DNA of 64,000 bases from Streptomyces sp. R302 (GCF_012927245.1 NZ_JABBGE010000001.1:1145513-1209512); one strand, 5' to 3'; positions 30,318 through 38,830 are shown, counted from the first letter of the stretch. Notes: generated by a model from the letters alone, not told the origin. Translations and numbers: made by a program.

Positions 30318-31082
30318 ATGGCAACGCTCGAAATCCACGACCTGCACGTCTCCGTCGAGGCGGAGAACGGCCCCCGCGAGATCCTCAAGGGCGTCGACCT
30401 GACCATCAAGCAGGGTGAGACCCACGCGGTCATGGGCCCCAACGGCTCCGGCAAGTCGACCCTGGCGTACTCCCTGGCGGGCCACCCCAAGTACAAGGTC
30501 ACCGGCGGCACCGTCACCCTCGACGGCGAGGACGTCCTGGAGATGTCCGTCGACGAGCGCGCCCGCGCCGGCGTCTTCCTCGCCATGCAGTACCCGGTCG
30601 AGGTCCCCGGCGTGTCGGTCTCCAACTTCCTGCGCACCTCCGCCACCGCCGTCCGCGGCGAGGCCCCCAAGCTGCGCACCTGGGTCAAGGAGGTCCGCGA
30701 GGCCATGGACAAGCTGTCCATGGACCCGGCCTTCGCCGAGCGCAACGTCAACGAGGGCTTCTCCGGCGGTGAGAAGAAGCGCCACGAGATCCTCCAGCTG
30801 GAGCTCCTCAAGCCGAAGATCGCGATCCTCGACGAGACCGACTCCGGCCTCGACGTCGACGCCCTGCGCATCGTCTCCGAGGGCGTCAACCGCGTCCGCG
30901 AGACCGGTGAGGTCGGCACCCTCCTCATCACCCACTACACGCGCATCCTGCGCTACATCAAGCCCGACTTCGTGCACGTGTTCGCGAACGGCCGCATCGT
31001 CGAGTCCGGCGGCGCCGAGCTCGCCGACCAGCTGGAGAACGAGGGCTACGACAAGTACGTGAAGGGTGGCGCATCCGCGTGA
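30318..31082 (+). CDS. sufC: Fe-S assembly ATPase SufC
   Basis: 254 residues. ABC-type ATPase of SufBC2D. Walker A GPNGSGKSTLAYSL (about 37-50), the SufC-specific VPGVSVSNFLRT, signature GFSGGEKKRHEILQ (about 147-160), Walker B IAILDETDSGLDVDAL with the family D-E-T-D, and H-loop LLITHYTRIL. The ATG at 30318 gives the standard N-terminus (MATLEIHDLHVSVE). Its stop overlaps the sufS GTG. Confidence 0.96.
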   Translation: MATLEIHDLHVSVEAENGPREILKGVDLTIKQGETHAVMGPNGSGKSTLAYSLAGHPKYKVTGGTVTLDGEDVLEMSVDERARAGVFLAMQYPVEVPGVSVSNFLRTSATAVRGEAPKLRTWVKEVREAMDKLSMDPAFAERNVNEGFSGGEKKRHEILQLELLKPKIAILDETDSGLDVDALRIVSEGVNRVRETGEVGTLLITHYTRILRYIKPDFVHVFANGRIVESGGAELADQLENEGYDKYVKGGASA

Positions 31083-32347
31083 CTTCCGCCCATCAGGGGC
31101 TGACCGGCCTCCTCGACACCGAGGCGATCCGCAAGGACTTCCCGCTCCTGGATCGCACGGTCCACGACGGCAAGAAGATCGTGTACCTGGACTCCGCGGC
31201 CACCTCGCAGAAGCCGCGCCAGGTCCTCGACGCGCTCAATGCCTACTACGAGCGGCACAACGCCAATGTCCACCGCGGCGTCTACACGGTCGCCGAGGAG
31301 GCCACCGCGCTGTACGAGGGCGCCCGCGACAAGGTCGCCGCCTTCATCAACGCGCCGAGCCGCAACGAGGTGATCTTCACCAAGAACGCCTCCGAGTCGC
31401 TCAACCTCGTGGCCAACATGCTGGGCTGGGCCGACGAGCCCTACCGCGTGGACCACGAGACCGAGATCGCCATCACGGAGATGGAGCACCACTCCAACAT
31501 CGTCCCGTGGCAGCTGCTCTCGCAGCGCACCGGCGCGAAGCTGAAGTGGTTCGGCCTCACCGACGACGGCCGCCTCGACCTGTCGAACATCGAAGAGGTC
31601 ATCACGGAGAAGACGAAGATCGTCTCCTTCACGCTGGTCTCCAACCTGCTCGGCACCCAGAACCCGGTCGAGACCATCGTCCGGCGTGCCCAGGAGGTCG
31701 GTGCGCTCGTCTGCATCGACGCCTCCCAGGCGGCCCCGCACCAGGTTCTGGACGTGCAGGCGCTCCAGGCCGACTTCGTGGCCTTCACCGGCCACAAGAT
31801 GTGCGGCCCGACCGGCATCGGCGTGCTGTGGGGACGGCAGGAGCTCCTGGAGGACCTCCCGCCCTTCCTCGGCGGCGGCGAGATGATCGAGACCGTCTCG
31901 ATGCACTCCTCCACCTACGCGCCGGCCCCGCACAAGTTCGAGGCGGGTACGCCCCCGATCGCCCAGGCCGTCGGCCTCGGCGCGGCCGTGGACTACCTGT
32001 CGGCGATCGGCATGGAGAACATCGCGCGCCACGAGCACGCGATCACCGAGTACGCCGTCCGCCGCCTCCAGGAGGTCCCGGACCTGCGGATCATCGGCCC
32101 CACCACGGCCGAGGACCGCGGCGCGGCGATCTCCTTCACGCTCGGCGACATCCACCCGCACGACGTGGGTCAGGTCCTCGACGAGCAGGGCATCGCGGTC
32201 CGGGTCGGCCACCACTGCGCGCGGCCGGTCTGCCTGCGGTACGGAATTCCTGCGACCACGCGGGCGTCGTTCTATCTGTACTCCACCCCGGCCGAGGTCG
32301 ACGCCCTGGTCGAGGGACTGGAGCACGTCCGGAACTTCTTCGGCTAG
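31079..32347 (+). CDS. sufS: Cysteine desulfurase SufS
   Basis: 422 residues, group II desulfurase. Provides sulfane sulfur from cysteine. The PLP lysine is in FTGHKMCGPTGIGVLWG (about 240), the PLP-stacking His in EMEHHSNIVPWQ (about 137), and the catalytic Cys in VRVGHHCARPVCLRYG (about 380). GTG start overlaps the sufC TGA (GTGA). Works with SufU, the next gene, as sulfur acceptor. Confidence 0.96.
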   Translation: MTSAHQGLTGLLDTEAIRKDFPLLDRTVHDGKKIVYLDSAATSQKPRQVLDALNAYYERHNANVHRGVYTVAEEATALYEGARDKVAAFINAPSRNEVIFTKNASESLNLVANMLGWADEPYRVDHETEIAITEMEHHSNIVPWQLLSQRTGAKLKWFGLTDDGRLDLSNIEEVITEKTKIVSFTLVSNLLGTQNPVETIVRRAQEVGALVCIDASQAAPHQVLDVQALQADFVAFTGHKMCGPTGIGVLWGRQELLEDLPPFLGGGEMIETVSMHSSTYAPAPHKFEAGTPPIAQAVGLGAAVDYLSAIGMENIARHEHAITEYAVRRLQEVPDLRIIGPTTAEDRGAAISFTLGDIHPHDVGQVLDEQGIAVRVGHHCARPVCLRYGIPATTRASFYLYSTPAEVDALVEGLEHVRNFFG

Positions 32348-32359
32348 AGGCGGCGACTT

Positions 32360-32821
32360 GTGAAGCTGGATTCGATGTACCAGGACGTCATCCTGGACCA
32401 CTACAAGCACCCGCACGGGCGGGGCTTGCGGGACGGCGACGCCGAGGTGCACCACGTCAACCCGACGTGCGGCGACGAGATCACGCTCCGCGTGAAGTAC
32501 GACGGCGAGCGCATCGCGGACGTGTCGTACGAGGGCCAGGGCTGCTCCATCAGCCAGGCCTCGGCCTCCGTCCTCAACGAACTGCTCGTCGGCAAGGAGC
32601 TGACCGAGGCGCGGAAGATCCAGGAGACCTTCCTGGAGCTGATGCAGTCCAAGGGCCAGGTCGAGCCGGACGACGCCATGGAGGAGGTCCTGGAGGACGC
32701 CGTCGCGTTCGCGGGCGTCTCCAAGTACCCGGCCCGGGTGAAGTGCGCGCTGCTCAGCTGGATGGCGTGGAAGGACGCGACCGCCCAGGCCCTGGGCGAC
32801 GCGGAGAGGAAGTCGGCATGA
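32360..32821 (+). CDS. sufU: Sulfur-transfer protein SufU
   Basis: 153 residues. NifU/IscU-like, of the SufU zinc-binding type that accepts sulfur from SufS. The three ligand cysteines are in NPTCGDEITL (about 37), EGQGCSISQASASVL (about 63) and PARVKCALLSWMAWKD (about 127); the Asp between G and E in the first motif is also conserved. The insert between second and third Cys typical of SufU is present. GTG start 12 nt after sufS. ATGA overlap with the next gene. Confidence 0.95.
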   Translation: MKLDSMYQDVILDHYKHPHGRGLRDGDAEVHHVNPTCGDEITLRVKYDGERIADVSYEGQGCSISQASASVLNELLVGKELTEARKIQETFLELMQSKGQVEPDDAMEEVLEDAVAFAGVSKYPARVKCALLSWMAWKDATAQALGDAERKSA

Positions 32822-33156
32822 CTGAGAACATCGAGGCCACGATCAAGCCGGCCTCCGAAGAAGAAGTCCGCGAGGCGCTGTACGACGTCGTCGACCCCGA
32901 GCTGGGCATCGACGTCGTCAACCTCGGCCTGATCTACGGGATCCACATCGACGACTCCAACGTCGCGACGCTGGACATGACGCTGACCTCGGCGGCCTGT
33001 CCGCTGACCGACGTCATCGAGGACCAGGCCCGCTCCGCCACCGACGGCATCGTCAGCGAGCTGCGGATCAACTGGGTCTGGATGCCCCCGTGGGGCCCCG
33101 ACAAGATCACCGACGACGGCCGCGAGCAGCTCCGCGCGCTCGGCTTCAACGTCTGA
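32818..33156 (+). CDS. SufT-like MIP18/DUF59 Fe-S maturation protein
   Basis: 112 residues. DUF59 fold: EEVREALYDVVDPELGIDVVNLGLIYGI at about 14-41 and DMTLTSAACPLTDVIEDQ with its single Cys (about 61). In Staphylococcus and mycobacteria SufT assists Fe-S protein maturation under high demand. Last gene of the suf operon, ATG overlapping the sufU stop, followed 8 nt later by a 20-bp terminator. Confidence 0.93.
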   Translation: MTENIEATIKPASEEEVREALYDVVDPELGIDVVNLGLIYGIHIDDSNVATLDMTLTSAACPLTDVIEDQARSATDGIVSELRINWVWMPPWGPDKITDDGREQLRALGFNV

Positions 33157-33164
33157 GCGGTGAC

Positions 33165-33215
33165 GTACGAGAAGAGGCCCCCGGCATGCCTTCCGCCGGG
33201 GGCCTCTTCTCGTAC
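33165..33215. terminator. Bidirectional terminator at the end of the suf operon
   Basis: A perfect 20-bp stem: arms 33165-33184 and 33196-33215, outer bases GTACGAGAAG and CTTCTCGTAC, loop 11 nt. It also serves the convergent membrane-protein gene whose stop is at 33226. Confidence 0.9.
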
Positions 33216-33225
33216 CTTCATGTCG

Positions 33226-34287
33226 TTACGCCGCCGTCTGGGCGGCCAGGGCCGGGCCTAGGTTCTCCCGGCGGATGCGCTGGTCGACGTAGAGGAGACC
33301 GGAGGCCAGCGGCTGGAGGGGGCCCAGGAGGACCTGGGCCAGGAGCTGGAGCAGACCGGTGACGGCTATCGCGGTGGTGGCGGCCGCGAAGACCGTGCCG
33401 GGGGTGGCGTGCCGGGTGAGAGGTTCGGCGAAGACGGTCAGGTGCGTCGCCAGGCGGAGGGTCATCTGCACCGCGAACGAGATGCCGCCGACGATCAGCA
33501 CCATCACCAGCGTGTAGCCGAAGATCCGCCACCAGTCGCCGCGGACCAGCTGCGCGGAGCGGCGCATCGCGGTCAGCGGGCCGGCGGACTCGATGACCGC
33601 GGCCGTGGGGGCCAGGCTGAACTTCACCCAGATCCAGACGACGGCCGGGATCGTCCCCAGGGCCAGGAGCAGGACGAGCAGGCCGGTGAGCGCGAGCCCC
33701 GTGCCGTCGTCGACGTGGTTCCCCTCGCTCGCGGCGATGCCCGCGATCATCGCGCCCAGCATGAGGACGAGGCCGACCAGGAAGAGCAGCATCGGCACGA
33801 GGGCAGCCAGGGCGGACAGGACGATCGTGCCGAGCACCGAGCCGAGCCGGGACCAGGCCCGGCGCCATACGGTCCCGAAACCGACCCGGCGGCCGAGTAC
33901 CGCCTCCTGCACCACGACCGCGGCGGCCGCGTGCAGCAGACCGGTGGCGAGCAGCATCCCCAGCGCGACGACCAGCCAGAGGGCGCCGAGGACGACGAGG
34001 AAGGGTGCGAGGTCCGAGAGGCTGGGATCCTGGGAGGCGGGGCTCGCCTCCCACTGGTCGCCGAGAGTGGCCCAGGCGGCGATGCCCAGGCCGACGACCA
34101 CCACGGCGGCCAGCGCGTAGGAGGCCAGCGCCATGCCGAACAGCGTCTTCCAGTGCCGGCGGTAGGCGCCGAACGCACCCGACAGGACGTGGTTCAGGTC
34201 GAGCGGCGCCAGGGGTATCACGCCGGGCTTCGGCGGCGGCGGGGCGGGCGCGTAGCCGTACCCGTACGGCCCAGGGGCATAAGTCAT
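33226..34287 (-). CDS. Multi-pass membrane protein with Pro/Tyr/Gly-rich N-terminus
   Basis: 353 residues. A cytoplasmic N-terminal tail rich in Pro, Gly and Tyr (GPYGYGYAPAPPPPKPG) precedes six predicted helices arranged in long pairs (about 50-75, 100-135, 160-200, 210-235, 265-290, 300-330). The pattern resembles glycerophosphoryl-diester-phosphodiesterase-type or DUF7544-like membrane domains, but no function is known. ATG 34287 lies 7 nt after TACCGT, indicating a leaderless transcript whose promoter shares a 26-bp operator with the divergent SMR gene. Confidence 0.8.
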   Translation of the reverse strand: MTYAPGPYGYGYAPAPPPPKPGVIPLAPLDLNHVLSGAFGAYRRHWKTLFGMALASYALAAVVVVGLGIAAWATLGDQWEASPASQDPSLSDLAPFLVVLGALWLVVALGMLLATGLLHAAAAVVVQEAVLGRRVGFGTVWRRAWSRLGSVLGTIVLSALAALVPMLLFLVGLVLMLGAMIAGIAASEGNHVDDGTGLALTGLLVLLLALGTIPAVVWIWVKFSLAPTAAVIESAGPLTAMRRSAQLVRGDWWRIFGYTLVMVLIVGGISFAVQMTLRLATHLTVFAEPLTRHATPGTVFAAATTAIAVTGLLQLLAQVLLGPLQPLASGLLYVDQRIRRENLGPALAAQTAA

Positions 34288-34307
34288 GCGCCATACGGTA
34301 TCGGCCA

Positions 34308-34333
34308 CCGTTGTGTACGCCCGTACACAACGG
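34308..34333. promoter_or_regulatory. 26-bp operator between membrane-protein gene and SMR pump
   Basis: CCGTTGTGTACG (34308-34319), CC, CGTACACAACGG (34322-34333): perfect 12-bp arms. It is centred between two divergent leaderless -10 elements, TACCGT on the minus strand (34300-34295) and TAGCCT on the plus strand (34338-34343). Binding would cover the -35 region of both. The adjacent TetR gene is the obvious ligand. Confidence 0.78.
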
Positions 34334-34349
34334 CGGGTAGCCTCCGCGC

Positions 34350-34670
34350 ATGGGTTACGGACTGCTCGCCGGGGCCATCGCGGCCGAGATCATCGCCACC
34401 ACCTCCATGAAGTACAGCGAGGGCTTCAGCAGGCTCTGGCCCTCGCTGATCACCGGGGCCGGCTACCTCATCGCCTTCGCACTGCTCGCCCAGGCCCTCA
34501 AGACCCTCCAGGTCGGCACCGCCTACGCGATCTGGTCCGGGGCCGGCACCGCGGCCGTCGCCGGCATCGGGATCCTCTTCCTCGGGGAGACCCTGAGCCT
34601 CGCCAAGGTCGCCGGCATCGTCCTCATCGTCGCCGGGGTCGCCGTCCTCAACCTCGGCGGGGCGCACTGA
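34350..34670 (+). CDS. Small multidrug resistance (SMR) transporter
   Basis: 106 residues, four membrane helices. The membrane-embedded glutamate E13 (in [23 protein letters not shown]) matches EmrE E14, and the [10 protein letters not shown] motif in helix 3 and [15 protein letters not shown] in helix 4 are SMR hallmarks. Proton-coupled efflux of cationic drugs as a dimer is expected. The ATG is 6 nt after TAGCCT (leaderless). The TetR gene begins on its last base, so regulator and pump are coupled. Confidence 0.93.
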   Translation: MGYGLLAGAIAAEIIATTSMKYSEGFSRLWPSLITGAGYLIAFALLAQALKTLQVGTAYAIWSGAGTAAVAGIGILFLGETLSLAKVAGIVLIVAGVAVLNLGGAH

Positions 34671-35266
34671 TGGCCCGCCCCCGGCGGTACGACCCCGAGC
34701 GCCGGGACCGGCTCGTCGCCGCCGCCCTGCGGGTGGTGCGGCGGGACGGCATCGCCGCGCTGAGCCACCGCGCGGTCGCCGCCGAGGCCGATGTGCCGCT
34801 CGGCTCCACCACCTACCACTTCTCCTCCCTCGACGAACTCCTCGTCGCCGCCCTCCGCGAGGTCAACGCCGGCTTCGCCGCCTGGCTGCGGAGCGGCGCC
34901 GGCCGCGCCGGGGACGACCTCGCCGGCGGACTCGCCCGGCTCCTGGGGGAGTGGCTCGGCGCCGAACGGAGCCGGGTCGAGCTGGAGTACGAGCTCTACC
35001 TCGCCGCCCTGCGCCGCCCCGCGCTGCGGCCCGTCGCCGCCGAATGGACCGAGGAGGCCGCCGCCGCCCTCGCCCCCCGCACCGGACGGGCCACCGCCCG
35101 CGCCCTGGTCGCCCTCCTCGACGGCATCGGCCTCCAGGTCCTGCTCACCGGCGCGCCGTACGACGAGGCCCACGCCCGGGAGATGCTCGCCCGGATCCTG
35201 AACGAAGGCCCGAAGACGCGGGCCGCGGGCTTGTCGGAAGCTCCGGCGCGCCCGCCCGGCACCTGA
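34670..35266 (+). CDS. TetR-family repressor of the SMR pump
   Basis: 198 residues. N-terminal helix-turn-helix of TetR type (about 10-55: [49 protein letters not shown]). The C-terminal 130 residues form the ligand domain. ATG shares a base with the SMR stop (TGATG). Probably binds the 26-bp operator at 34308-34333 and is autoregulated through co-transcription with the pump. Confidence 0.92.
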   Translation: MARPRRYDPERRDRLVAAALRVVRRDGIAALSHRAVAAEADVPLGSTTYHFSSLDELLVAALREVNAGFAAWLRSGAGRAGDDLAGGLARLLGEWLGAERSRVELEYELYLAALRRPALRPVAAEWTEEAAAALAPRTGRATARALVALLDGIGLQVLLTGAPYDEAHAREMLARILNEGPKTRAAGLSEAPARPPGT

Positions 35267-35297
35267 GACCGGTTGGCCCGGGCGGGGGCCCGACCGT

Positions 35298-35310
35298 TAG
35301 GTTTTCCGTC
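35298..35310 (+). promoter_or_regulatory. dapD -10 element, leaderless
   Basis: TAGGTT (35298-35303) followed by 7 nt and the ATG. A TTGGCC (35273-35278) lies 19 nt before it. Confidence 0.5.
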
Positions 35311-36297
35311 ATGACCACCACTGCTCCCCGCACCACCGGCGCCGTCGCCGCCGGCCTCGCCACCCTCGCCGGTGACGGCACCGTTCTCGACACCTGGTTC
35401 CCCGCCCCCGAGCTCACCGAAGAGCCCGGCGAGGCCGGCACCACGCGACTCTCCCCGGACGAGGCGGTGAACGCCCTCGGCGAGGGCGCCGCCAAGGCCC
35501 TCGGCGTGGACGCCCGCCGCGGCGTCGAGGTGGTCGCCGTCCGCACCGTCATCGCCTCCCTGGACGACAAGCCGCTCGACGCCCACGACGCGTACCTCCG
35601 CCTCCACCTGCTCAGCCACCGTCTGGTGAAGCCGCACGGCCAGAGCCTGGACGGCGTCTTCGGCCTGCTCGCCAACGTCGCCTGGACCTCGCTGGGCCCG
35701 GTCGCCGTCGAGGACGTCGAGAAGGTCCGGCTCAACGCCCGCGCCGAGGGCCTCCACCTCGCCGTCACGAGCATCGACAAGTTCCCCCGCATGACCGACT
35801 ACGTCGTGCCCGCCGGCGTCCGCATCGCCGACGCCGACCGGGTCCGCCTCGGCGCCCACCTGGCCGCCGGCACCACCGTCATGCACGAGGGCTTCGTCAA
35901 CTTCAACGCCGGCACCCTGGGCACCTCCATGGTCGAGGGCCGCATCTCCGCGGGCGTCGTCGTCGGCGACGGCTCCGACATCGGCGGCGGCGCCTCCACC
36001 ATGGGCACCCTCTCCGGCGGCGGCAACGTCGTCATCTCCATCGGCGAGCGCTGCCTGATCGGCGCCGAGGCGGGCGTCGGCATCGCGCTCGGCGACGAGT
36101 GCGTCGTCGAGGCCGGTCTGTACGTCACCGCCGGCACCCGGGTCACCATGCCCGACGGCGAGATCGTCAAGGCCCGTGACCTCTCCGGCCGCTCGAACAT
36201 CCTCTTCCGCCGCAACTCGGTCACCGGCGCCGTCGAGGCCCGCCCGAACAACGCGGTCTGGAGCGGCCTGAACGAGATCCTCCACAGCCACAACTGA
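35311..36297 (+). CDS. dapD: 2,3,4,5-Tetrahydropyridine-2,6-dicarboxylate N-succinyltransferase
   Basis: 328 residues, the actinobacterial long form. Transfers succinyl from succinyl-CoA to tetrahydrodipicolinate in lysine and diaminopimelate synthesis. The C-terminal half is a left-handed beta-helix of hexapeptide repeats ([25 protein letters not shown] through [28 protein letters not shown]). [23 protein letters not shown] contains the catalytic region. Leaderless start, 7 nt after TAGGTT. It stands alone; other dap genes are elsewhere. Confidence 0.95.
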   Translation: MTTTAPRTTGAVAAGLATLAGDGTVLDTWFPAPELTEEPGEAGTTRLSPDEAVNALGEGAAKALGVDARRGVEVVAVRTVIASLDDKPLDAHDAYLRLHLLSHRLVKPHGQSLDGVFGLLANVAWTSLGPVAVEDVEKVRLNARAEGLHLAVTSIDKFPRMTDYVVPAGVRIADADRVRLGAHLAAGTTVMHEGFVNFNAGTLGTSMVEGRISAGVVVGDGSDIGGGASTMGTLSGGGNVVISIGERCLIGAEAGVGIALGDECVVEAGLYVTAGTRVTMPDGEIVKARDLSGRSNILFRRNSVTGAVEARPNNAVWSGLNEILHSHN

Positions 36298-36361
36298 TTC
36301 CGGTGACTCTGCGTTAGCCGGGTGCGGAGATCACCGCAATCGGTCGAGGCGAGGAGTCGGC

Positions 36362-36586
36362 ATGAGGTTGGGGACGAGGCCCATGGTCGCGGGGATGCTC
36401 ACGATGGCGGCGGCCCTGCTGCCCGCCGGGACGGCCGCGGCGGACGAGACGCACACGCACAACGGGCCGACCGTCACCAACGGCCCCGCCCTCAACCTGC
36501 ACACCGGGCAGATCGACGATCCGCTGGAGGACGTTTTGGAGCACGCCGCGATCCTCGGGCGGACGAACACCACCGACTCCGCCTGA
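36362..36586 (+). CDS. Small secreted protein of unknown function
   Basis: 74 residues. A signal peptide (MRLGTRP, then hydrophobic 8-22, Ala-rich cleavage near 27) leaves a mature peptide of about 47 residues starting DETHTHNGPTVTNGPALNLHTGQIDDPLEDVLEHAAILG. The start DETHTHN is His-rich and could bind metal. GAGGAG at 36351-36356 precedes the ATG at the normal distance. No cysteines. Not recognised; similar tiny secreted proteins are common in Streptomyces but uncharacterised. It converges on the next gene with 6 nt between. Confidence 0.72.
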   Translation: MRLGTRPMVAGMLTMAAALLPAGTAAADETHTHNGPTVTNGPALNLHTGQIDDPLEDVLEHAAILGRTNTTDSA

Positions 36587-36592
36587 GCCGGC

Positions 36593-37465
36593 TCAGTCCC
36601 GCAGCAGTTCTTCGAGCAGCACCCGCAGCCCGTCGGCCGTCTCCCGGTCGGCGGGCCGCAGCGGTTCCCGGACCGGGCCGCCGAGCAGCGCCTTCACGGT
36701 GACCGTACCCGGCAGGCCGCCGGCCATCATCCGCTCGACGAGCGGCAGCGTCCGGGCGTGCAGCCGGGCCGCCAGGGCGGTGTCGCCGGAGTCGTACGCG
36801 TCGAGGACGGCCGCGAACGGGCGCGGCGCCACGTTGGCGACCGTCCCGATGTAACCGGCGCCGCCGACCGCGTACAGCGGGAGGTTCAGCTCCTCGCTGC
36901 CGGAGTAGTACGCCAGCCCGGTCTCGGCGATCAGCCGGGCCGCCGCCAGCAGGTCGTACGAGCAGTCCTTCACGCCCGTGATCCGCGGGTGGCCGGCGAG
37001 CCGGCGCAGGGTGTCGGGCTCGACGCGGGTGCCGGTGCGGCCGGGGATGTCGTAGACAAGCATCGGCAGGCCGGTGGCGTCCGCGACCTTCAGGAAGTGG
37101 GCGGCGACCGCGTCCTGCGGCGGGCGGCTGTAGTACGGGGTGACGACGAGCAGTCCGTCGGCGCCGGCCGCCTCGGCCTGGCGCGCGAGCTCCACGGTGT
37201 GCCGGGTGTCCGCCGTGCCGACCCCCGCGACGAGCGGGGCCGCCGGGCCGACCGCCTCCCGCACGGCCCGGATCAGCGCCGCCTTCTCGGCGTCCGTGGT
37301 GGTCGGGGACTCCCCGGTGGTGCCGTTGAGGACCAGACCGTCACAGCCGTCGCCGAGGAGCCGGGCGGCCAGCTTCGCGGCGGCGTCGAGATCGAGGGCG
37401 CCGGAGTCGGTGAACGGGGTGACCATCGCGCACAGGGCGCGGCCGAAGGGCCGGTGAGTGCTCAT
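36593..37465 (-). CDS. Dihydrodipicolinate synthase-superfamily aldolase
   Basis: 290 residues. Class I aldolase fold of the DapA/NanA/KDG-dehydratase superfamily: GLVLNGTTGESPTTTDAEK with the TT pair, VVTPYYSRPPQ, catalytic Tyr in MLVYDIPGRTG and Schiff-base Lys in ITGVKDCSYDLL (about 160). All DapA catalytic residues are visible, so it may be a second DapA (it lies near dapD), but the superfamily also holds sugar-acid aldolases. A degenerate -10 (CAGACT) lies 6 nt before the ATG. Confidence 0.85.
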   Translation of the reverse strand: MSTHRPFGRALCAMVTPFTDSGALDLDAAAKLAARLLGDGCDGLVLNGTTGESPTTTDAEKAALIRAVREAVGPAAPLVAGVGTADTRHTVELARQAEAAGADGLLVVTPYYSRPPQDAVAAHFLKVADATGLPMLVYDIPGRTGTRVEPDTLRRLAGHPRITGVKDCSYDLLAAARLIAETGLAYYSGSEELNLPLYAVGGAGYIGTVANVAPRPFAAVLDAYDSGDTALAARLHARTLPLVERMMAGGLPGTVTVKALLGGPVREPLRPADRETADGLRVLLEELLRD

Positions 37466-37525
37466 GCGGGAAGTCTGGGCGGCGACGAGCGTGAGGGTCC
37501 ACTTAGATCTGCTTCGCCGGAATGT

Positions 37526-37993
37526 TCATCCGGGCTGAGAAATGGCGGCTCCGAGGGGCAGCTTGAAGCCCTCGTGGCTGGGGGCGTAGCCGAGCGAGGC
37601 GTAGAAGCGGTGGGCGTCGGCGCGCTTCTTGTCGCTGGTCAGCTGGACGAGGGCGCAGCCGCGCCCGCGCGCCCGGTCGGCCGCCAGCTCCATCAGCCGG
37701 CGGCCGAGCCCGCCGCCGCGCCGGTCGGCCCGGATCCGGACCGCCTCGACCAGGGCCCGCTCGGCGCCGCCCTTGCCGAGTCCCGGGATGTACGTGGCCT
37801 GGAGGCAGCCCACGACGAGGCCGCCGTCCACCAGGACGAGCATCTCGTTGCGCGGGTCGGCCTCGATGGCGGCGAAGGCCCGTTCGTACGCCTCGGTGAC
37901 CCTGACCGTCGCGGGGTCGACGACCCGCTCCTCGTCGGCGAGGAGGGCGAGGACGGCGGGGAGTTCGGCGCGGGTGGCGGGGCGGAGGATCAT
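37526..37993 (-). CDS. GNAT-family N-acetyltransferase
   Basis: 155 residues. GNAT fold with acetyl-CoA-binding loop in VEAVRIRADRRGGGLGRRLMELAADRARGRGC (about 85-115, Q/RxxGxG/A form) and the C-terminal AHRFYASLGYAPSHEGFKLPL. The substrate is unknown. The ATG at 37993 is used; an upstream frame has no conserved residues. Next to an 18-bp palindrome shared with the divergent gene. Confidence 0.88.
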   Translation of the reverse strand: MILRPATRAELPAVLALLADEERVVDPATVRVTEAYERAFAAIEADPRNEMLVLVDGGLVVGCLQATYIPGLGKGGAERALVEAVRIRADRRGGGLGRRLMELAADRARGRGCALVQLTSDKKRADAHRFYASLGYAPSHEGFKLPLGAAISQPG

Positions 37994-38032
37994 GGCCGGA
38001 AGTCTCCCATGCCGCCTGCCGGACACCCTTGA

Positions 38033-38050
38033 CCTCGACCTAGGTCGAGG
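38033..38050. promoter_or_regulatory. MerR-type 18-bp palindromic operator
   Basis: CCTCGACCTAGGTCGAGG is a perfect palindrome and overlaps a TTGACC -35-like element at 38029-38034. MerR-family (for example SoxR) sites are 18-bp palindromes beside the -35. No TANNNT is seen 19 nt on, so the promoter is unproven. It lies between the acetyltransferase and the divergent monooxygenase-fold gene, 54 nt before the latter. Confidence 0.5.
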
Positions 38051-38103
38051 AAGGAGGGTCGACCTCGGCACCGAACATCCGGACCGCTCAGGAGGAGACA
38101 CCC

Positions 38104-38817
38104 ATGAACGCCGTCGTGCACCCCGACGCCCGCCCCGACCTGTACCGCCCCGGCGTCGGCCAGGTCCTCATCAGCACCTGGAGCGTCGGCACCCCCGAGC
38201 GCCAGCGCGCCGCCGTCGAGGCCGTCCGCAAGGCCTGGGAGTCCCGGCCCTGGCCGGACCCCCGGCTGCTCTCGTACACGATCTACGCCGGCCGCGACGG
38301 CGACACCCTGCTGCACTACTCGCAGTGGACGGCCTGGGAGGCGTACCTCGACTTCGTGGCCACCCACCGCGACGACCGCAACGGCGAGATCGACGCGGCC
38401 GTGCCCGGCATCCGGCGGATCGAACTGCGCCCCTACGCGCCGCCGTTCCGTTCCGTCGCGCTGAGCGGGGAGGCCGCCGGGGCCGTGCCCGGGGCGCTCG
38501 TCGCCGTCGAGGCCGACTTCGAGGGGCCCGACCCGGAGCGGCAGCGGGCCTGGGTGGACGCGGTGGCCGCCGCCCTCGCCGACGACGAGGGACGCCGGCC
38601 GGCCACGGGGGGCATCGGCGCCCACTTCCACCTCTCCGTGGACGGCACCCGGGTCTTCAACCACGCCGAGTGGGTGCGCGAGGAGGACCACGTGGCGTGG
38701 CAGGCGGGCGCCGGGGAGCCGAACGAGGCCTGGCGGGCCGTCCACCACCACCCGGGCCTGGTCGGGAGTCGCGTACGCGCGTACGCGCCCGCGCTCAGCC
38801 TGAGCGCGGGCGCGTAG
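38104..38817 (+). CDS. Antibiotic biosynthesis monooxygenase (ABM)-fold protein, two domains
   Basis: 237 residues. Two tandem dimeric alpha/beta-barrel (ABM-like) halves: residues 15-115 (QVLISTWSVGTPERQRAAVEAVRKAW ... YSQWTAWEAYLDFVATH) and 130-230 (GALVAVEADFEGPDPERQRAWVDAVAAAL ... FNHAEWVREEDHVAWQ). Such proteins act as cofactor-free oxygenases or bind small quinones. GGAGGAG precedes the ATG. The palindrome at 38033 and the ABM fold fit a redox- or drug-responsive gene. The 3' end forms part of a terminator. Confidence 0.85.
   Translation: MNAVVHPDARPDLYRPGVGQVLISTWSVGTPERQRAAVEAVRKAWESRPWPDPRLLSYTIYAGRDGDTLLHYSQWTAWEAYLDFVATHRDDRNGEIDAAVPGIRRIELRPYAPPFRSVALSGEAAGAVPGALVAVEADFEGPDPERQRAWVDAVAAALADDEGRRPATGGIGAHFHLSVDGTRVFNHAEWVREEDHVAWQAGAGEPNEAWRAVHHHPGLVGSRVRAYAPALSLSAGA
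38782..38816. terminator. Bidirectional terminator overlapping the ABM gene end
   Basis: TACGCGCCCGCGCTCA (38782-38797) and TGAGCGCGGGCGCGTA (38801-38816) form a perfect 16-bp stem with loop GCC. The stem codes for the last residues of the ABM protein and supplies its stop codon; it also ends the convergent nuclease gene. Confidence 0.85.
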
Positions 38818-38830
38818 CGCGGGATCCGGG

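Noticed and set aside
31441..31914. Minus-strand frame within sufS
   Set aside because: Ordinary antisense frame; no signals.
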